Made by a program: the position numbers and the translations under genes
The notes under the pieces: model-generated
Databases searched by the model: none
Told to the model about the DNA's origin: nothing
What the model saw: the letters and a program-made list of their open reading frames with translations, nothing else
Source of the DNA: Paenibacillus sp. Soil787
Lineage (GTDB): Bacteria > Bacillota > Bacilli > Paenibacillales > NBRC-103111
NCBI RefSeq assembly: GCF_001429545.1
Contig: NZ_LMSP01000012.1
Span: forward strand, 59,157-123,156
Reading direction: 5' to 3'
DNA: 64,000 bases
Shown here: one piece after another, positions 7,913 through 15,706 of the stretch
How the letters are laid out: every line of letters starts with the position of its first letter
Position numbering within the stretch: position 1 is the first letter of the stretch

Positions 7913-8812
7913 ATGGAACAGAACACGATGGTTGAGCAAGGTTATGCAGGATACTGCGAAACTGAAATATTCGATGCTTCGCTAGGTCGTTCATTCCCGA
8001 TGCTGGTGATGTATCCCTCAAATACCCCTGAATCGGAGGATCGATTGGGACCTTATCCGTTGGAGCTCGCGAGAGACGCGGAGCCGGCGGAAGGAACGTT
8101 CCCTTTGGTCTTGGTCTCTCACGGCTCCGGCGGTACGCCGCTTGCGTACCGAACGCTGGCTAGGCATTTGGCGCGAAATGGGTTTATCGTCGGCATGCCG
8201 GAGCATCCGTTCAATAACCGGAACGATAATAGCCTGGAAGGTACGGCAAAGAACCTCTCGTACAGGCCGAGACATCTTAAGATGGCCGTTGACTGGTTTT
8301 TCGAGAATAAGAGGTTCGATGGGAAAATGAAACCGGATGCCGTCACGATCATCGGGCATTCGATGGGAGGTTACACGGCTTTGGCGGCGGCGGGCGGCGT
8401 ACCGACTTCTTTTCCGCACGAGTCCCCGGACTATCAACCTCAGCTCATCGAAGTCGAGCCGGACCGCCGAATCCGCTCTCTGGTATTACTGGCTCCGGCA
8501 TCGGTCTGGTACCAAGCCGAGGGGGCGCTAAACTCGGTTACCGTTCCGATCCTGATGCTGGACGCGGAGAAGGATTCGCATACGCCGTTATTTCACGCCC
8601 AGATTATACTGGGAGGAGTTGCAGACCGAAACATGATTCTGTATCGTACGGTCGAGAATGCCGGGCACTTCTCCTTCCTAAGCCCGTTTCCGGAGTCGAT
8701 GATCAACTCGTCGTTTCCACCGTCCCAAGATCCTCCAGGCTTCGATCGGGTACAATTCCAGAAGACCCTGCAAGATGAAATATTGAGTTTCCTTCGAAAT
8801 CAGCACTCATAA
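7913..8812 (+). CDS. Alpha/beta hydrolase (dienelactone hydrolase/PAF-acetylhydrolase-like)
   Basis: About 299 aa. LVSHGSGG forms the oxyanion loop near residue 65, GHSMGGYTALA holds the nucleophile Ser near residue 147, and the His is in ENAGHFSF near the C-terminus with an Asp in LDAEKDSHTP. The ribosome site GGAAGGGG at 7896-7903 points to the ATG at 7913 rather than the in-frame TTG at 7895. The gene is visibly GC-richer than its neighbours. No signal peptide is seen, so it is probably cytoplasmic. Substrate unknown. Confidence 0.85.
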   Translation: MEQNTMVEQGYAGYCETEIFDASLGRSFPMLVMYPSNTPESEDRLGPYPLELARDAEPAEGTFPLVLVSHGSGGTPLAYRTLARHLARNGFIVGMPEHPFNNRNDNSLEGTAKNLSYRPRHLKMAVDWFFENKRFDGKMKPDAVTIIGHSMGGYTALAAAGGVPTSFPHESPDYQPQLIEVEPDRRIRSLVLLAPASVWYQAEGALNSVTVPILMLDAEKDSHTPLFHAQIILGGVADRNMILYRTVENAGHFSFLSPFPESMINSSFPPSQDPPGFDRVQFQKTLQDEILSFLRNQHS

Positions 8813-8846
8813 AAAACCGCCCAACCGTCGTACGGTTGGGCGGTTC
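8811..8846. terminator. Strong GC hairpin after hydrolase gene
   Basis: AACCGCCCAACCGT (8815-8828) pairs exactly with ACGGTTGGGCGGTT (8832-8845). The A-run on the left gives a T-run only on the minus strand; the plus strand lacks one. Confidence 0.65.
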
Positions 8847-8871
8847 GTCTCCTGTTCAGCGGAAGTCCCGC

Positions 8872-9032
8872 GGCAGCCTGCGGTTCACGGCAACTTGATG
8901 CTGCTCGTCCTGAACATGCCACTCGTCAAGATTTTCGCCAAGATCATCGAGGCGCCCGCGAAGTACCTGCTGCCGATCATTGTCGCGATCTCGATCTTCG
9001 GCATCGCCGGGTACTTCCTAAAAGTACTTTAG
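8872..9032 (+). pseudogene. Tripartite tricarboxylate transporter TctA, C-terminal remnant
   Basis: The frame reads NLMLLVLNMPLVKIFAKIIE followed by a hydrophobic segment to a TAG at 9030. TctA permeases carry a very similar LVLNLPLV block near the C-terminus. Only about 50 residues survive. Confidence 0.5.
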
Positions 9033-9268
9033 GGCCATCAAGGCTGCCACGTGACACACTTTGAGGGTTTTTCGCCGATAGGCCCGTTACGGAGAACCGT
9101 ATCATAAATAACGGCAAGTTTTGCAATATGTCCTTGAGTGGACTGTCCTTCTTCGCCATGCCGATGACTGGTGCTGCGACAGCGTTCGCTCAGGGTCGTG
9201 GACAAGGGTTAACAGCTTTTTCTTCCACCTTTAAGCAACAAAGGCCGTCCGCGGTCATCAACCGTTCC

Positions 9269-9496
9269 TTACATATGTTTCCTAGCCTCTTCCATCACCA
9301 AACGACATTTGGCAAGAAAGTCCAGCGAAAACCTGATGTCCGTTTCGGAATAGTCATGAAAATGAGTGTGAAGCGCTGTACCTAGCGATTGAAATAACGG
9401 ATAAATGTCTCTCTCAGCCTTGTCCTTCCGAACATAGATAATGACTTTTCGGCGGTCGCTCGGATCGATCCATGATCGCTTCGAAGCCATTTCTCG
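9269..9496 (-). pseudogene. MarR-family regulator, C-terminal remnant
   Basis: The frame contains REMASKRSWIDPSDRRKVII and a helical tail. This matches the winged-helix turn (x-x-D-P-S-D-R-R) and C-terminal dimer helix of MarR proteins. The recognition helix and N-terminus are absent and a TGA closes the frame just upstream. It is a fragment without its own start signal. Confidence 0.6.
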
Positions 9497-9499
9497 TCA

Positions 9500-9690
9500 A
9501 AAGTGCATCCATTGGATAATCCGCTCTACTTGCAGAACCGCCAAATGCTGTTTGTCGGTCTTGCTATAAGCTTCGCGATGATGTTGTTTATTGTGGTCAT
9601 TTCCTATTTCAAGCCTTGGGGGAAGAGAAGAGGAGTATAGTCGCATCTTATAACTTGCCGTTACAGACAGCGCGGGGGACCGTATTATAG
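9500..9690 (+). pseudogene. Unidentified membrane-protein remnant
   Basis: A hydrophobic stretch (NRQMLFVGLAISFAMMLFIVVI) is followed by a frame change and a TAG near 9688. It has no start signal. It lies beside the TctA and MarR remnants, so 8.87-9.69 kb is a block of decayed genes. Confidence 0.35.
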
Positions 9691-9695
9691 ATAAC

Positions 9696-9765
9696 CGTTA
9701 CGCTAACGGAAACGATAGTTGAATAACAAAAGGTCAGTTTGCATCAGCAGACTGACCTTTTATTA
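9696..9765. repeat. Dispersed intergenic repeat, copy with AAAAGGTCAGT hairpin
   Basis: GCTAACGGAAACGATAGTTGAATAAC is followed by AAAAGGTCAGT (9728-9738) paired with ACTGACCTTTT (9751-9761). The hairpin lies downstream of the minus-strand gene ending at 9824 and may terminate it. Confidence 0.6.
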
Positions 9766-9823
9766 TTAGGTTTATTCTTATTAATGATAACTATATTCTA
9801 TGATTATGAGTATAGTATTGGAA

Positions 9824-10021
9824 TTATCTTTTACTAAGAAATTGACAATTTGCCTTAACGTACCATTCTCCAATGGTGCTTAATACAAGTTCTTCATCAT
9901 GAGATTGAATTATTACATTCTCACCTATAAGTTCACCTTGTAAAAAGATTGAGATTGGCTGTTGAAATACACGCATTCGTTCAAAGTCTGAAGGTTCTAT
10001 TAGTTGACGTTGTTTTGGCAT
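9824..10021 (-). CDS. Small hypothetical protein (65 aa)
   Basis: A 65-aa soluble protein starting MPKQRQLIEPSDFERMRVFQ. A good ribosome site (GGGAG, 7 bases before the ATG) and a following hairpin support a real gene. Strand-rich middle (FLQGELIGENVIIQSHDEELVLS) and no membrane segment or Cys. I do not recognise the family. Confidence 0.6.
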   Translation of the reverse strand: MPKQRQLIEPSDFERMRVFQQPISIFLQGELIGENVIIQSHDEELVLSTIGEWYVKANCQFLSKR

Positions 10022-10252
10022 TGTTATCTCCCTTTATGAAATAAAATAATTTACAGTAAAACTCGAGAAGTTATGAAATAATTTTAACAGTCAGTTTCGA
10101 ATATGTTTCTAAGATTTTGTTATTAAGCTCATGGGCACTTAGATTTAAACTGCGTGATATCTTAATTATTTTGAAAAAGATGATTTAGACAGATTAAATC
10201 CTCCTGATTCTAGTAAAACTAATATTATTAGATGATTTGGGAGGGTTTTGCT

Positions 10253-11095
10253 ATGAAATTAGACGAGCTATGGATACTGTATGAAACCGATAAACGAATA
10301 TTGGGGTTCAGTCCTCACACATTAAAAGCTTACTCTCTTCAGTTAAAGATGTTGATTCGCGAAATGGGTAATCTCGAACTCCAGGAGGTATCTTTAAATC
10401 AGCTAAAAGACTATTTGGCCAAACAAACAGAGCGATTAAAACCAAGCAGTTTAGGACATCGGATCCGATTTGTACGTTCTCTTTTTCGTTTTGCTTTTGA
10501 AGAAGGCCATATTCCTAAAAATCCATCCCTTAAGTTGAGAGAACCAAAGATGGATAAACGAATTCCCAAATTTCTGATTGAAGAAGATGTTATCCATCTA
10601 AAGATTTCATGTCATTCACCACGTGAGCATGCTCTTCTAGAATTTCTGTATTGTACGGGTTGCCGTGTCGGCGAAGTACAGAAATTAAATATTGAAGACA
10701 TCAACTGGGAAAACTGCTCGGCTATTGTAAATGGTAAAGGTTCCAAACAGAGGGAAGTATATTTTACGACAGAGTGCAAGGTGTGGTTAAAACGATACCT
10801 TGAGAGTCGTGAGGATTCCAGTAAAGCGTTGTTTGTCACCGAAAGCCATCCTATCCGCCGTTTGAGTATCCCAACGATCCGTCACTCATTAAAACTGTTG
10901 GCAGCGCGAGGTGAAGTAGCTGCAAATGTATACCCACATCGTTTTCGGCATACCTATGCTTGTCAACTGTTAGATAACGGTGCACCATTGGAGTTTATAC
11001 AAGGGATGCTTGGGCATGAGAAAGCATCAACCACTCAAATTTATGCTCAGTTGCGGGGTGAACGAAGGAGAGAATTGTATCGACGTTATTTTTAG
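10253..11095 (+). CDS. Tyrosine recombinase/integrase (XerC/D-type)
   Basis: 280 aa with a complete active site: Arg138 (TGCRVGE), Lys in GKGSKQR (162-165), His229 and Arg232 (PHRFRHTYA), His255 (LGHEKAS) and Tyr264 (IYAQL). The N-terminal SAM-like core-binding domain spans about residues 1-95. GGGAGG at 10239-10245 points to the ATG at 10253, not the in-frame ATG at 10232. It stands at the left edge of a mobile-element region but has no excisionase next to it and I found no att duplication. It could be a mobile-element integrase or a chromosomal XerC/D-like paralogue. Confidence 0.9.
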   Translation: MKLDELWILYETDKRILGFSPHTLKAYSLQLKMLIREMGNLELQEVSLNQLKDYLAKQTERLKPSSLGHRIRFVRSLFRFAFEEGHIPKNPSLKLREPKMDKRIPKFLIEEDVIHLKISCHSPREHALLEFLYCTGCRVGEVQKLNIEDINWENCSAIVNGKGSKQREVYFTTECKVWLKRYLESREDSSKALFVTESHPIRRLSIPTIRHSLKLLAARGEVAANVYPHRFRHTYACQLLDNGAPLEFIQGMLGHEKASTTQIYAQLRGERRRELYRRYF

Positions 11096-11407
11096 GATCC
11101 ATGTGAAACTAACGGTAAAGTAGCTATGATGCGTATCAATTGTCTGTGTGATTGAAAACAGGTATGTTAGTAAATCTGTTTATGATTTGTATCAATATCA
11201 GCATTTTTTCGATCGCTGTTGTACGATGTTCCTTTGTAGCATGTAATTTGAACTCGAAGAATGCTAGCGGCTATCATCGTTAATCTCATTCATTCCTATG
11301 CTTTGAATAGGTCATGTACTATTACTACTGATGCGGAGCTTATTTTAATTGTCCCAAAGACATAGAAAATAAGGTTAACACAAATTGAATTTTGCTTAAT
11401 CAAAGGT

Positions 11408-11429
11408 CCTTGATTTTCAAGGGCTTTTT
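11408..11429 (+). terminator. Terminator-like hairpin
   Basis: TCCTTGA and TCAAGGG arms followed by a CTTTTT run. It lies about 310 bases past the recombinase gene. The 11096-11740 interval otherwise holds no convincing gene, only the repeat cluster at 11437-11496 and a TAACGGAAAG-type repeat near 11673. Confidence 0.45.
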
Positions 11430-11436
11430 GTATTAA

Positions 11437-11496
11437 GAAGCATAAGTTTGCCATGGTAATTTGGAAGCATAAGCTTTCCAAAGCGGCAAACTTATG
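11437..11496. repeat. Cluster of GAAGCATAAG repeats with 12-bp inverted repeat
   Basis: GAAGCATAAGTTTGCC at 11437-11452 and GAAGCATAAGCTTTCC at 11464-11479 are direct near-copies. GGCAAACTTATG at 11485-11496 is the exact inverse of 11441-11452. It resembles the multi-copy binding sites at transposon ends and partly resembles the GAAGCAAAAG cluster at 18307-18429. Confidence 0.55.
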
Positions 11497-11738
11497 GGTT
11501 AAGTCACAATGATTCATTTTAAATAATGAATTCATCAAGGTTACCCATCTGGTAACAAATCATTAAGCCTATGCGATGTATTCGATAAAACGGCAAGCTA
11601 TACGACAAAGGCGTCTAAAATTGATAAAACACGGTAATCGATCATGCGTCTATTTTGACCCGTGTGCCCCTAACGGAAAGTATTGTAGTTGACGCTCCAC
11701 TAGAGCCTATACATTTTTATTTCGAGGATTAGAAGTAA

Positions 11739-11897
11739 AAAGTCAAAAAGTGGTTAATACTGCATAAAGAGCTTGGTTTATTCATGATGAAAGAAGAAAT
11801 TCTCAAATCTTTTAAACGAGAACCTTTCATCAATGATGATTATCGGGTAAAGAGGTTAATAGTTTTCGCAAAAATAAAGAAGTATGAAACTGCATAA
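11739..11897 (+). other. Short open frame of unknown nature upstream of tniQ copy 1
   Basis: An open frame of about 52 codons, with a possible ATG at 11784 (37 aa, basic, MMKEEILKSFKREPFINDDY). No good ribosome site. It could be the tail of a lost upstream transposition gene or simply noise; I do not recognise it. Confidence 0.25.
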
Positions 11898-11940
11898 TTA
11901 ATCTCACTCAGAAAATAAACTAATAGAAAGCGGAAATTTA

Positions 11941-12519
11941 ATGATAACTTGGAATAGAAAGTGGGTGAAACCTTACGAATCTATTTGGTCAGTATTTGAA
12001 AAATGTAAATTAGTTAACTTAGTAACTGGTAACGAACTTCTAAAAGAAATAAACCCAGAATATGTTCCGGGTCAACGGAAATTTAGAAACCTATATACTT
12101 TATTAGGTTTCGACTTAGAACATATTAATAATATTTTAGGTATGGATTTGTCGGATGTTATTAGGGATATGGAGAGTCTACGTAAACTAATTAAATTAGA
12201 TAATATCCGCCCGATGAGTGTATTCCACACACATTTGGTATTCTGCAGTTCATGTATCAATACCCAATTCCATAGTTATTTACATCAATTTAAATTAATT
12301 ACTCATTGTCCATTTCACTTAGAAAATTTAAATGAGAAATGTCCCGAATGCAAAAAACAAATCAATGTCCATCAGTTATCAAATAATATACCGTATACTT
12401 GTTTGTGCGGGTGTTACTTATCAGGAAAAGTGATTACAGATAGGTGGAATGAAGCATTTGAAATAAAGGATCAAATAGTAATTGAGTGGCTTAAAACACT
12501 AAATAAAATTAATGTGTAG
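11941..12519 (+). CDS. TniQ-family protein, short copy (TnsD/TniQ-like)
   Basis: 192 aa. It begins MITWNRKWVKPYESIWSVFEK, the TniQ N-terminal signature. Zinc-binding pairs are C102/C105, C123-x-x-H126, C134/C137 and C154/C156. TniQ/TnsD proteins recruit the transposase to its target. This copy stops after the zinc region, whereas the second copy at 16796 continues for another 270 residues, so it is either C-terminally truncated or a minimal TniQ. The two copies are clearly homologous. The upstream ribosome site is weak. It is the left-most gene of the Tn7-like remnant. Confidence 0.75.
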   Translation: MITWNRKWVKPYESIWSVFEKCKLVNLVTGNELLKEINPEYVPGQRKFRNLYTLLGFDLEHINNILGMDLSDVIRDMESLRKLIKLDNIRPMSVFHTHLVFCSSCINTQFHSYLHQFKLITHCPFHLENLNEKCPECKKQINVHQLSNNIPYTCLCGCYLSGKVITDRWNEAFEIKDQIVIEWLKTLNKINV

Positions 12520-12533
12520 AAGTAAGTGGGACT

Positions 12534-12582
12534 AAAAAATGGTTAATTATTGCCTCAATTTAGCAATAATTAACCATTTTTT
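12534..12582. terminator. Bidirectional terminator
   Basis: AAAAAATGGTTAATTATTGC (12534-12553) pairs perfectly with 12563-12582, giving A and T runs on both sides between the convergent tniQ and xre genes. Confidence 0.85.
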
Positions 12583-12934
12583 ATTTGTTTTCTAAATTTC
12601 TAAATATTTCTTTAGATATAGTATGTATCATCTTTACATCCTCGACACGCTTATGTTTCAAATAATTGTGATGGACCTCTAAAACCGCGTCGAGTTCAAT
12701 TTCATTTGAGTTCAACCTAAGCTCTCGATAATCGAATAGATCACCTGGTCTTATTTCTAAAGCATTCATTATTTTTTCCAAAGATTCAAGTGAAATATTT
12801 CGTACTCCTCGTTCAACATCACCTAAGTATGTATATTTTATCTGTGCCTTTTCACTTAATTCTTCCTGTGTGAGGCCTTTATTTTTTCTAATTTCTCTAA
12901 TTTTTTCGCCAACTAATTTCTTTAAATATGTCAT
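12581..12934 (-). CDS. XRE-family transcriptional regulator
   Basis: 117 aa. The helix-turn-helix is VGEKIREIRKNKGLTQEELSEKAQIKYTYLGDVERGVRNISLESLEKIMNALEIRPGDLF (about residues 8-67). The C-terminal 45 residues are helical and contain no enzymatic motif. It is divergent from the 160-aa gene at 13079. Two CTTATAAGT sites lie between them, one inside the opposing promoter, so it probably controls both itself and the 13079-14594 pair, like a restriction-system C protein or phage repressor. Confidence 0.88.
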   Translation of the reverse strand: MTYLKKLVGEKIREIRKNKGLTQEELSEKAQIKYTYLGDVERGVRNISLESLEKIMNALEIRPGDLFDYRELRLNSNEIELDAVLEVHHNYLKHKRVEDVKMIHTISKEIFRNLENK

Positions 12935-12984
12935 TGAATCACCTCATATTCAGAGTAGGTGAGTATTAACCAGAAATAAACCCC

Positions 12985-13022
12985 CTTATAAGTAATGAAC
13001 ATTGATAATATAACTTATAAGT
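12985..13022. promoter_or_regulatory. Putative XRE operator pair (CTTATAAGT x2)
   Basis: CTTATAAGT occurs at 12985-12993 and 13014-13022, 29 bp apart, each containing the palindrome CTTATAAG. The second copy lies inside the spacer of the promoter at 13002-13030. Confidence 0.65.
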
Positions 13023-13030
13023 GGTAATAT
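13002..13030 (+). promoter_or_regulatory. Promoter of the 160-aa/DGQHR pair
   Basis: TTGATA at 13002-13007 and TAATAT at 13025-13030 with a 17-bp spacer that contains a putative XRE operator. Confidence 0.7.
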
Positions 13031-13078
13031 TAAACTGCAAAACTTATTTATATTCTTAGTAAGGGGAGATGTCCAAAA

Positions 13079-13561
13079 ATGTATACTGGGAAAATAACTG
13101 TCAGTCAACTTTCCCAATTAAAAATGATCCCAGATGGCCAATGTATTATTCCCCAAAGTATCTATGATTATGGCTGGCTAGCCTGTCTTCCTATTGTTAA
13201 CATAATTACGCTGCCTCAAATCAGTAATTGCATAGCTTTGGATTTTTCGAAAGATAGTATTATCGATTACTTAATACGAAACAATGACAAAGATTTATTT
13301 TGGAAATTTCAAAATAAAAATTCTCATTTCATTTCAAAAAGTGAGATGAGCGAGTACAATCTTTATTCTGCCCGCGAACAAAATATTGCAAATAGGTTAG
13401 AAAAGAACGGCTTTGTCTATCCTTGCAATATGCAAGAAGTTATTGGATTGTTTATTAAACTGGGCATCATGATCGAATGTCCAGATAATCAGAGTGAAAT
13501 AAAAATGGATTTAATCATCCTTCCATTTCCCAAGCCAGATACATTATTAGGAATCATTTAA
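13079..13561 (+). CDS. Unknown 160-aa protein paired with the DGQHR gene
   Basis: 160 aa with a strong ribosome site (AAGGGGAG, 13062-13069). No family recognised. The N-terminus ITVSQLSQLKMIPDGQCIIPQSIYDYGWLACLPIVNII is strand/loop-rich and the middle is helical (ISKSEMSEYNLYSAREQNIANRLEKNG). It has no membrane segment, no signal peptide and no clear catalytic motif. It is 37 bases upstream of the DGQHR-domain gene on the same strand, so the two are probably co-transcribed and work together. It is similarly AT-rich to its neighbours. Confidence 0.7.
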   Translation: MYTGKITVSQLSQLKMIPDGQCIIPQSIYDYGWLACLPIVNIITLPQISNCIALDFSKDSIIDYLIRNNDKDLFWKFQNKNSHFISKSEMSEYNLYSAREQNIANRLEKNGFVYPCNMQEVIGLFIKLGIMIECPDNQSEIKMDLIILPFPKPDTLLGII

Positions 13562-13598
13562 TTATTAATTATTCTTAAATCACAGGAGAAAACAACAT

Positions 13599-14594
13599 AT
13601 GAATAATTTACTTCCTAGTCCGATTGTGATTGAAAATGTTTTACAAAGTAAAATGCGTGGAAAAATCGCGTACCAAAGTAACTTATCTGCAACGATTGCT
13701 TTAAATCTTACTTTTGTGAAGCCATATGATGATCCTACTGTAAAGGGATATCAAAGGCCAGTAGATCCAAAAAGATGCAATGATTTCGCAGTTTACTTGT
13801 CGAAAGGACAGGATGCACTTTTTACTCCTATTTTATTAAACGCAGGCTCGCTTTGGGAGTTTTCGTCCTATGATAAGCACAGGCCGCAGTACGGCAGGCT
13901 CATTTGTAATGGAAAAGCTTCTCTAATGGATGGTCAACATCGTCTTGGAGGGATAAAAAGATATATTCAAGAAACTAACGCTGACATCAATGTCCCATTT
14001 TTGGCTTTCCATTGCTTAGATGAAGATGAAGAGATAAAACTCTTTGATACAATTAATACAAAAGCAAGAGGTATAGGATCTTCACTAAGTAAATTCCTTC
14101 GCAGGGATTCAGATGATATCAGCTGGATTGCTACAGAATTATTAGTAAGACATGAGAGTCCTTTTTACAATATTGGTAGCATAATTGGTAAAAGAAATAA
14201 GGGACGACATATAACACTTCAAAATATTTATAGAACTTTACATTTGTTACTAAAAGATCATGAAATCATGACTTATTCCAAAGAAGAAAAATTGAACATG
14301 GCATTAACCTATTATAATGCACTAAAAGAAACTTTTCCCCAACAATGGCTTGATTATAATGGCTATCGAATAACTCATATTGTATGCTTGGACGCACTTT
14401 CAATAGCTGGCTCAAAAATTTTAAGAAAATGTACTACAGATAACAAGAAACAATTCGATTACTTAGGCATTAAAAAAGAAGTTATCAAGTTTAAAATAAT
14501 TGATTGGTCAACCAATGGACCATTAAAATACATTAAAGGAATTCATGGTTCAAAATCTTTAGCAAAAGATTTTAATGAACTCTTTGTTACGTAA
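13599..14594 (+). CDS. DGQHR-domain (DndB-like) protein
   Basis: 331 aa. The signature MDGQHRLGGI is at residues 110-119, preceded by YGRLICNGKASL and followed by the FDTINTKARGI block (about 152-162) that recurs in this family. DGQHR proteins include DndB/DbpB of DNA phosphorothioation loci, with a ParB/sulfiredoxin-like fold thought to bind DNA or nucleotides. None of the dndA/C/D/E genes is present here, so the role is not phosphorothioation control in cis. CAGGAGA precedes the ATG. It is operonic with the 160-aa gene and flanked by two XRE regulators inside a Tn7-like remnant, so it is plausibly defence or element-regulation cargo. Confidence 0.85.
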   Translation: MNNLLPSPIVIENVLQSKMRGKIAYQSNLSATIALNLTFVKPYDDPTVKGYQRPVDPKRCNDFAVYLSKGQDALFTPILLNAGSLWEFSSYDKHRPQYGRLICNGKASLMDGQHRLGGIKRYIQETNADINVPFLAFHCLDEDEEIKLFDTINTKARGIGSSLSKFLRRDSDDISWIATELLVRHESPFYNIGSIIGKRNKGRHITLQNIYRTLHLLLKDHEIMTYSKEEKLNMALTYYNALKETFPQQWLDYNGYRITHIVCLDALSIAGSKILRKCTTDNKKQFDYLGIKKEVIKFKIIDWSTNGPLKYIKGIHGSKSLAKDFNELFVT

Positions 14595-14612
14595 TGGAAA
14601 GACTTTAAATAA

Positions 14613-14644
14613 AAAAAACAATCCCAATTTGGAGATTGTTTTTT
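14613..14644. terminator. Bidirectional terminator
   Basis: AAAAAACAATC pairs with GATTGTTTTTT around a 10-base loop, between the convergent DGQHR and xre genes. Confidence 0.85.
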
Positions 14645-14658
14645 TATTTAGTTTAACT

Positions 14659-14886
14659 TTATTCGGAATAATTTCCATCGAGCAAAGTATAAAGATTAAC
14701 ATCCAAAACATTAGTAATTTCGATAAGTGTATGTAATTGAATACGATGGACACCATTTTCAATATTAATAATCGAGGGACGCGATAAGTTTATTCTGTTT
14801 GCTAAATATGTTGGTGTCATTCCCTGAGCTAATCTAAGCTGTTTTATTTTATTACCAACTACTTTATATATTTCATACTGTTGCAT
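14659..14886 (-). CDS. XRE-family transcriptional regulator (small)
   Basis: 75 aa from the ATG at 14886, which has GAGGTGA upstream; the frame is open further but without a start signal. It is essentially a bare helix-turn-helix: VGNKIKQLRLAQGMTPTYLANRINLSRPSIINIENG followed by VHRIQLHTLIEITNVLDVNLYTLL. It is convergent with the DGQHR gene and divergent from tnsA, so it may control the tnsA operon. No repeat matching the CTTATAAG sites is seen upstream of it. Confidence 0.85.
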   Translation of the reverse strand: MQQYEIYKVVGNKIKQLRLAQGMTPTYLANRINLSRPSIINIENGVHRIQLHTLIEITNVLDVNLYTLLDGNYSE

Positions 14887-15034
14887 AATGTTCACCTCTA
14901 TTAATCTATGATTACTCTTAAATTCTAGTATTACCATTTTATTAATTTACTATAATCCTTAAATGAAAATCTTTTGTTTATAAATCTTACATAAAGGGAA
15001 AAATAACCAAAAGCAAATGAAAAGAGGACCAAAT

Positions 15035-15706
15035 ATGTTTACACATCCGGTTATAGTTAAACGACGAAATGGCCGTTATGGTAACAATTTATGGTATAGC
15101 TATAGCCCCAAACTTAGACGAAATGTGTATTTAAATAGTGATCTTGAATATGATCATTGGATTCTTGTTGAATTTGATTCGAATGTTAAATTATTCTGCG
15201 AACAACCGAAACATGTCAAAGAGTTCGTTGATGAAGAATGGATTGATACAATATTCGATATGTGGATCCTAAATAAGGATAACAATGAAATTTTTATTGA
15301 GGTTAAGTATGCTAAGGAACTTGATAAAGATCATAATGATTTCTCCTTACGGTCATCCTTACAAGTGCAAAAGCAAACTAAATGGTGCGAATTTAACAAT
15401 TTTCTATATGAAATCCATACAGACACTTACATTTATCAAAATAAACTTTTGCTTAATAATTACAAAAGAATTCTTCCGTATATTGACAATAGAATTGAAA
15501 AAAATTTAATCGATCGTAAATCAATATTAAATTTTTTACAATCAAATTCCAAAGTTACAATTGCTCAAATTGAATCACACTTTACTACTTTGTCTAAACA
15601 TAGGGTACGAGATGCAATTTTCAATTTAATTTATGAAGGACTACTGAATGCGAATTTAAATACTATTGAGGTCGGAGCTAAAACGGAGGTATGGATCTTT
15701 GAGTAG
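15035..15706 (+). CDS. tnsA: TnsA-like transposon endonuclease
   Basis: About 223 aa. The N-terminus (VIVKRRNGRYGNN, then SYSPKLRRNVYLNSDLEYDHWILVEFD) matches the TnsA catalytic domain. This is a PD-(D/E)xK nuclease that cuts the 5' ends of Tn7-like elements. Candidate active residues are Asp75 (DTIFDMW) and Glu89-x-Lys91 (FIEVKYAKEL). The C-terminal winged helix that would contact TnsC spans about 165-223. AGAGGA at 15021-15026 favours the ATG at 15035; an in-frame ATG at 15017 has no ribosome site. Its stop codon overlaps the tnsB start. It appears intact although its tnsB partner is broken and tnsC is missing. Confidence 0.85.
   Translation: MFTHPVIVKRRNGRYGNNLWYSYSPKLRRNVYLNSDLEYDHWILVEFDSNVKLFCEQPKHVKEFVDEEWIDTIFDMWILNKDNNEIFIEVKYAKELDKDHNDFSLRSSLQVQKQTKWCEFNNFLYEIHTDTYIYQNKLLLNNYKRILPYIDNRIEKNLIDRKSILNFLQSNSKVTIAQIESHFTTLSKHRVRDAIFNLIYEGLLNANLNTIEVGAKTEVWIFE

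Noticed and set aside
8018..8437. 139-codon open frame on the minus strand
   Set aside because: It lies wholly inside the GC-rich alpha/beta hydrolase gene, has no ribosome site and is rich in Arg, as expected of an antisense shadow.
9128..9385. 85-codon plus-strand frame
   Set aside because: It runs antisense over the MarR remnant and contains no recognisable domain or ribosome site.
10253..11095. att sites for the intact recombinase
   Set aside because: I saw no tRNA gene and no convincing direct repeat flanking 10.2-18.8 kb; only a comparison with an empty site could define them.
11296..11538. 80-codon minus-strand frame
   Set aside because: It overlaps the terminator-like hairpin and repeat cluster and has no start signal; composition is not protein-like.
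13599..14594. Phosphorothioation (dnd) gene cluster
   Set aside because: Only the DGQHR protein resembles DndB; no dndA, dndC, dndD or dndE gene is present in the window.
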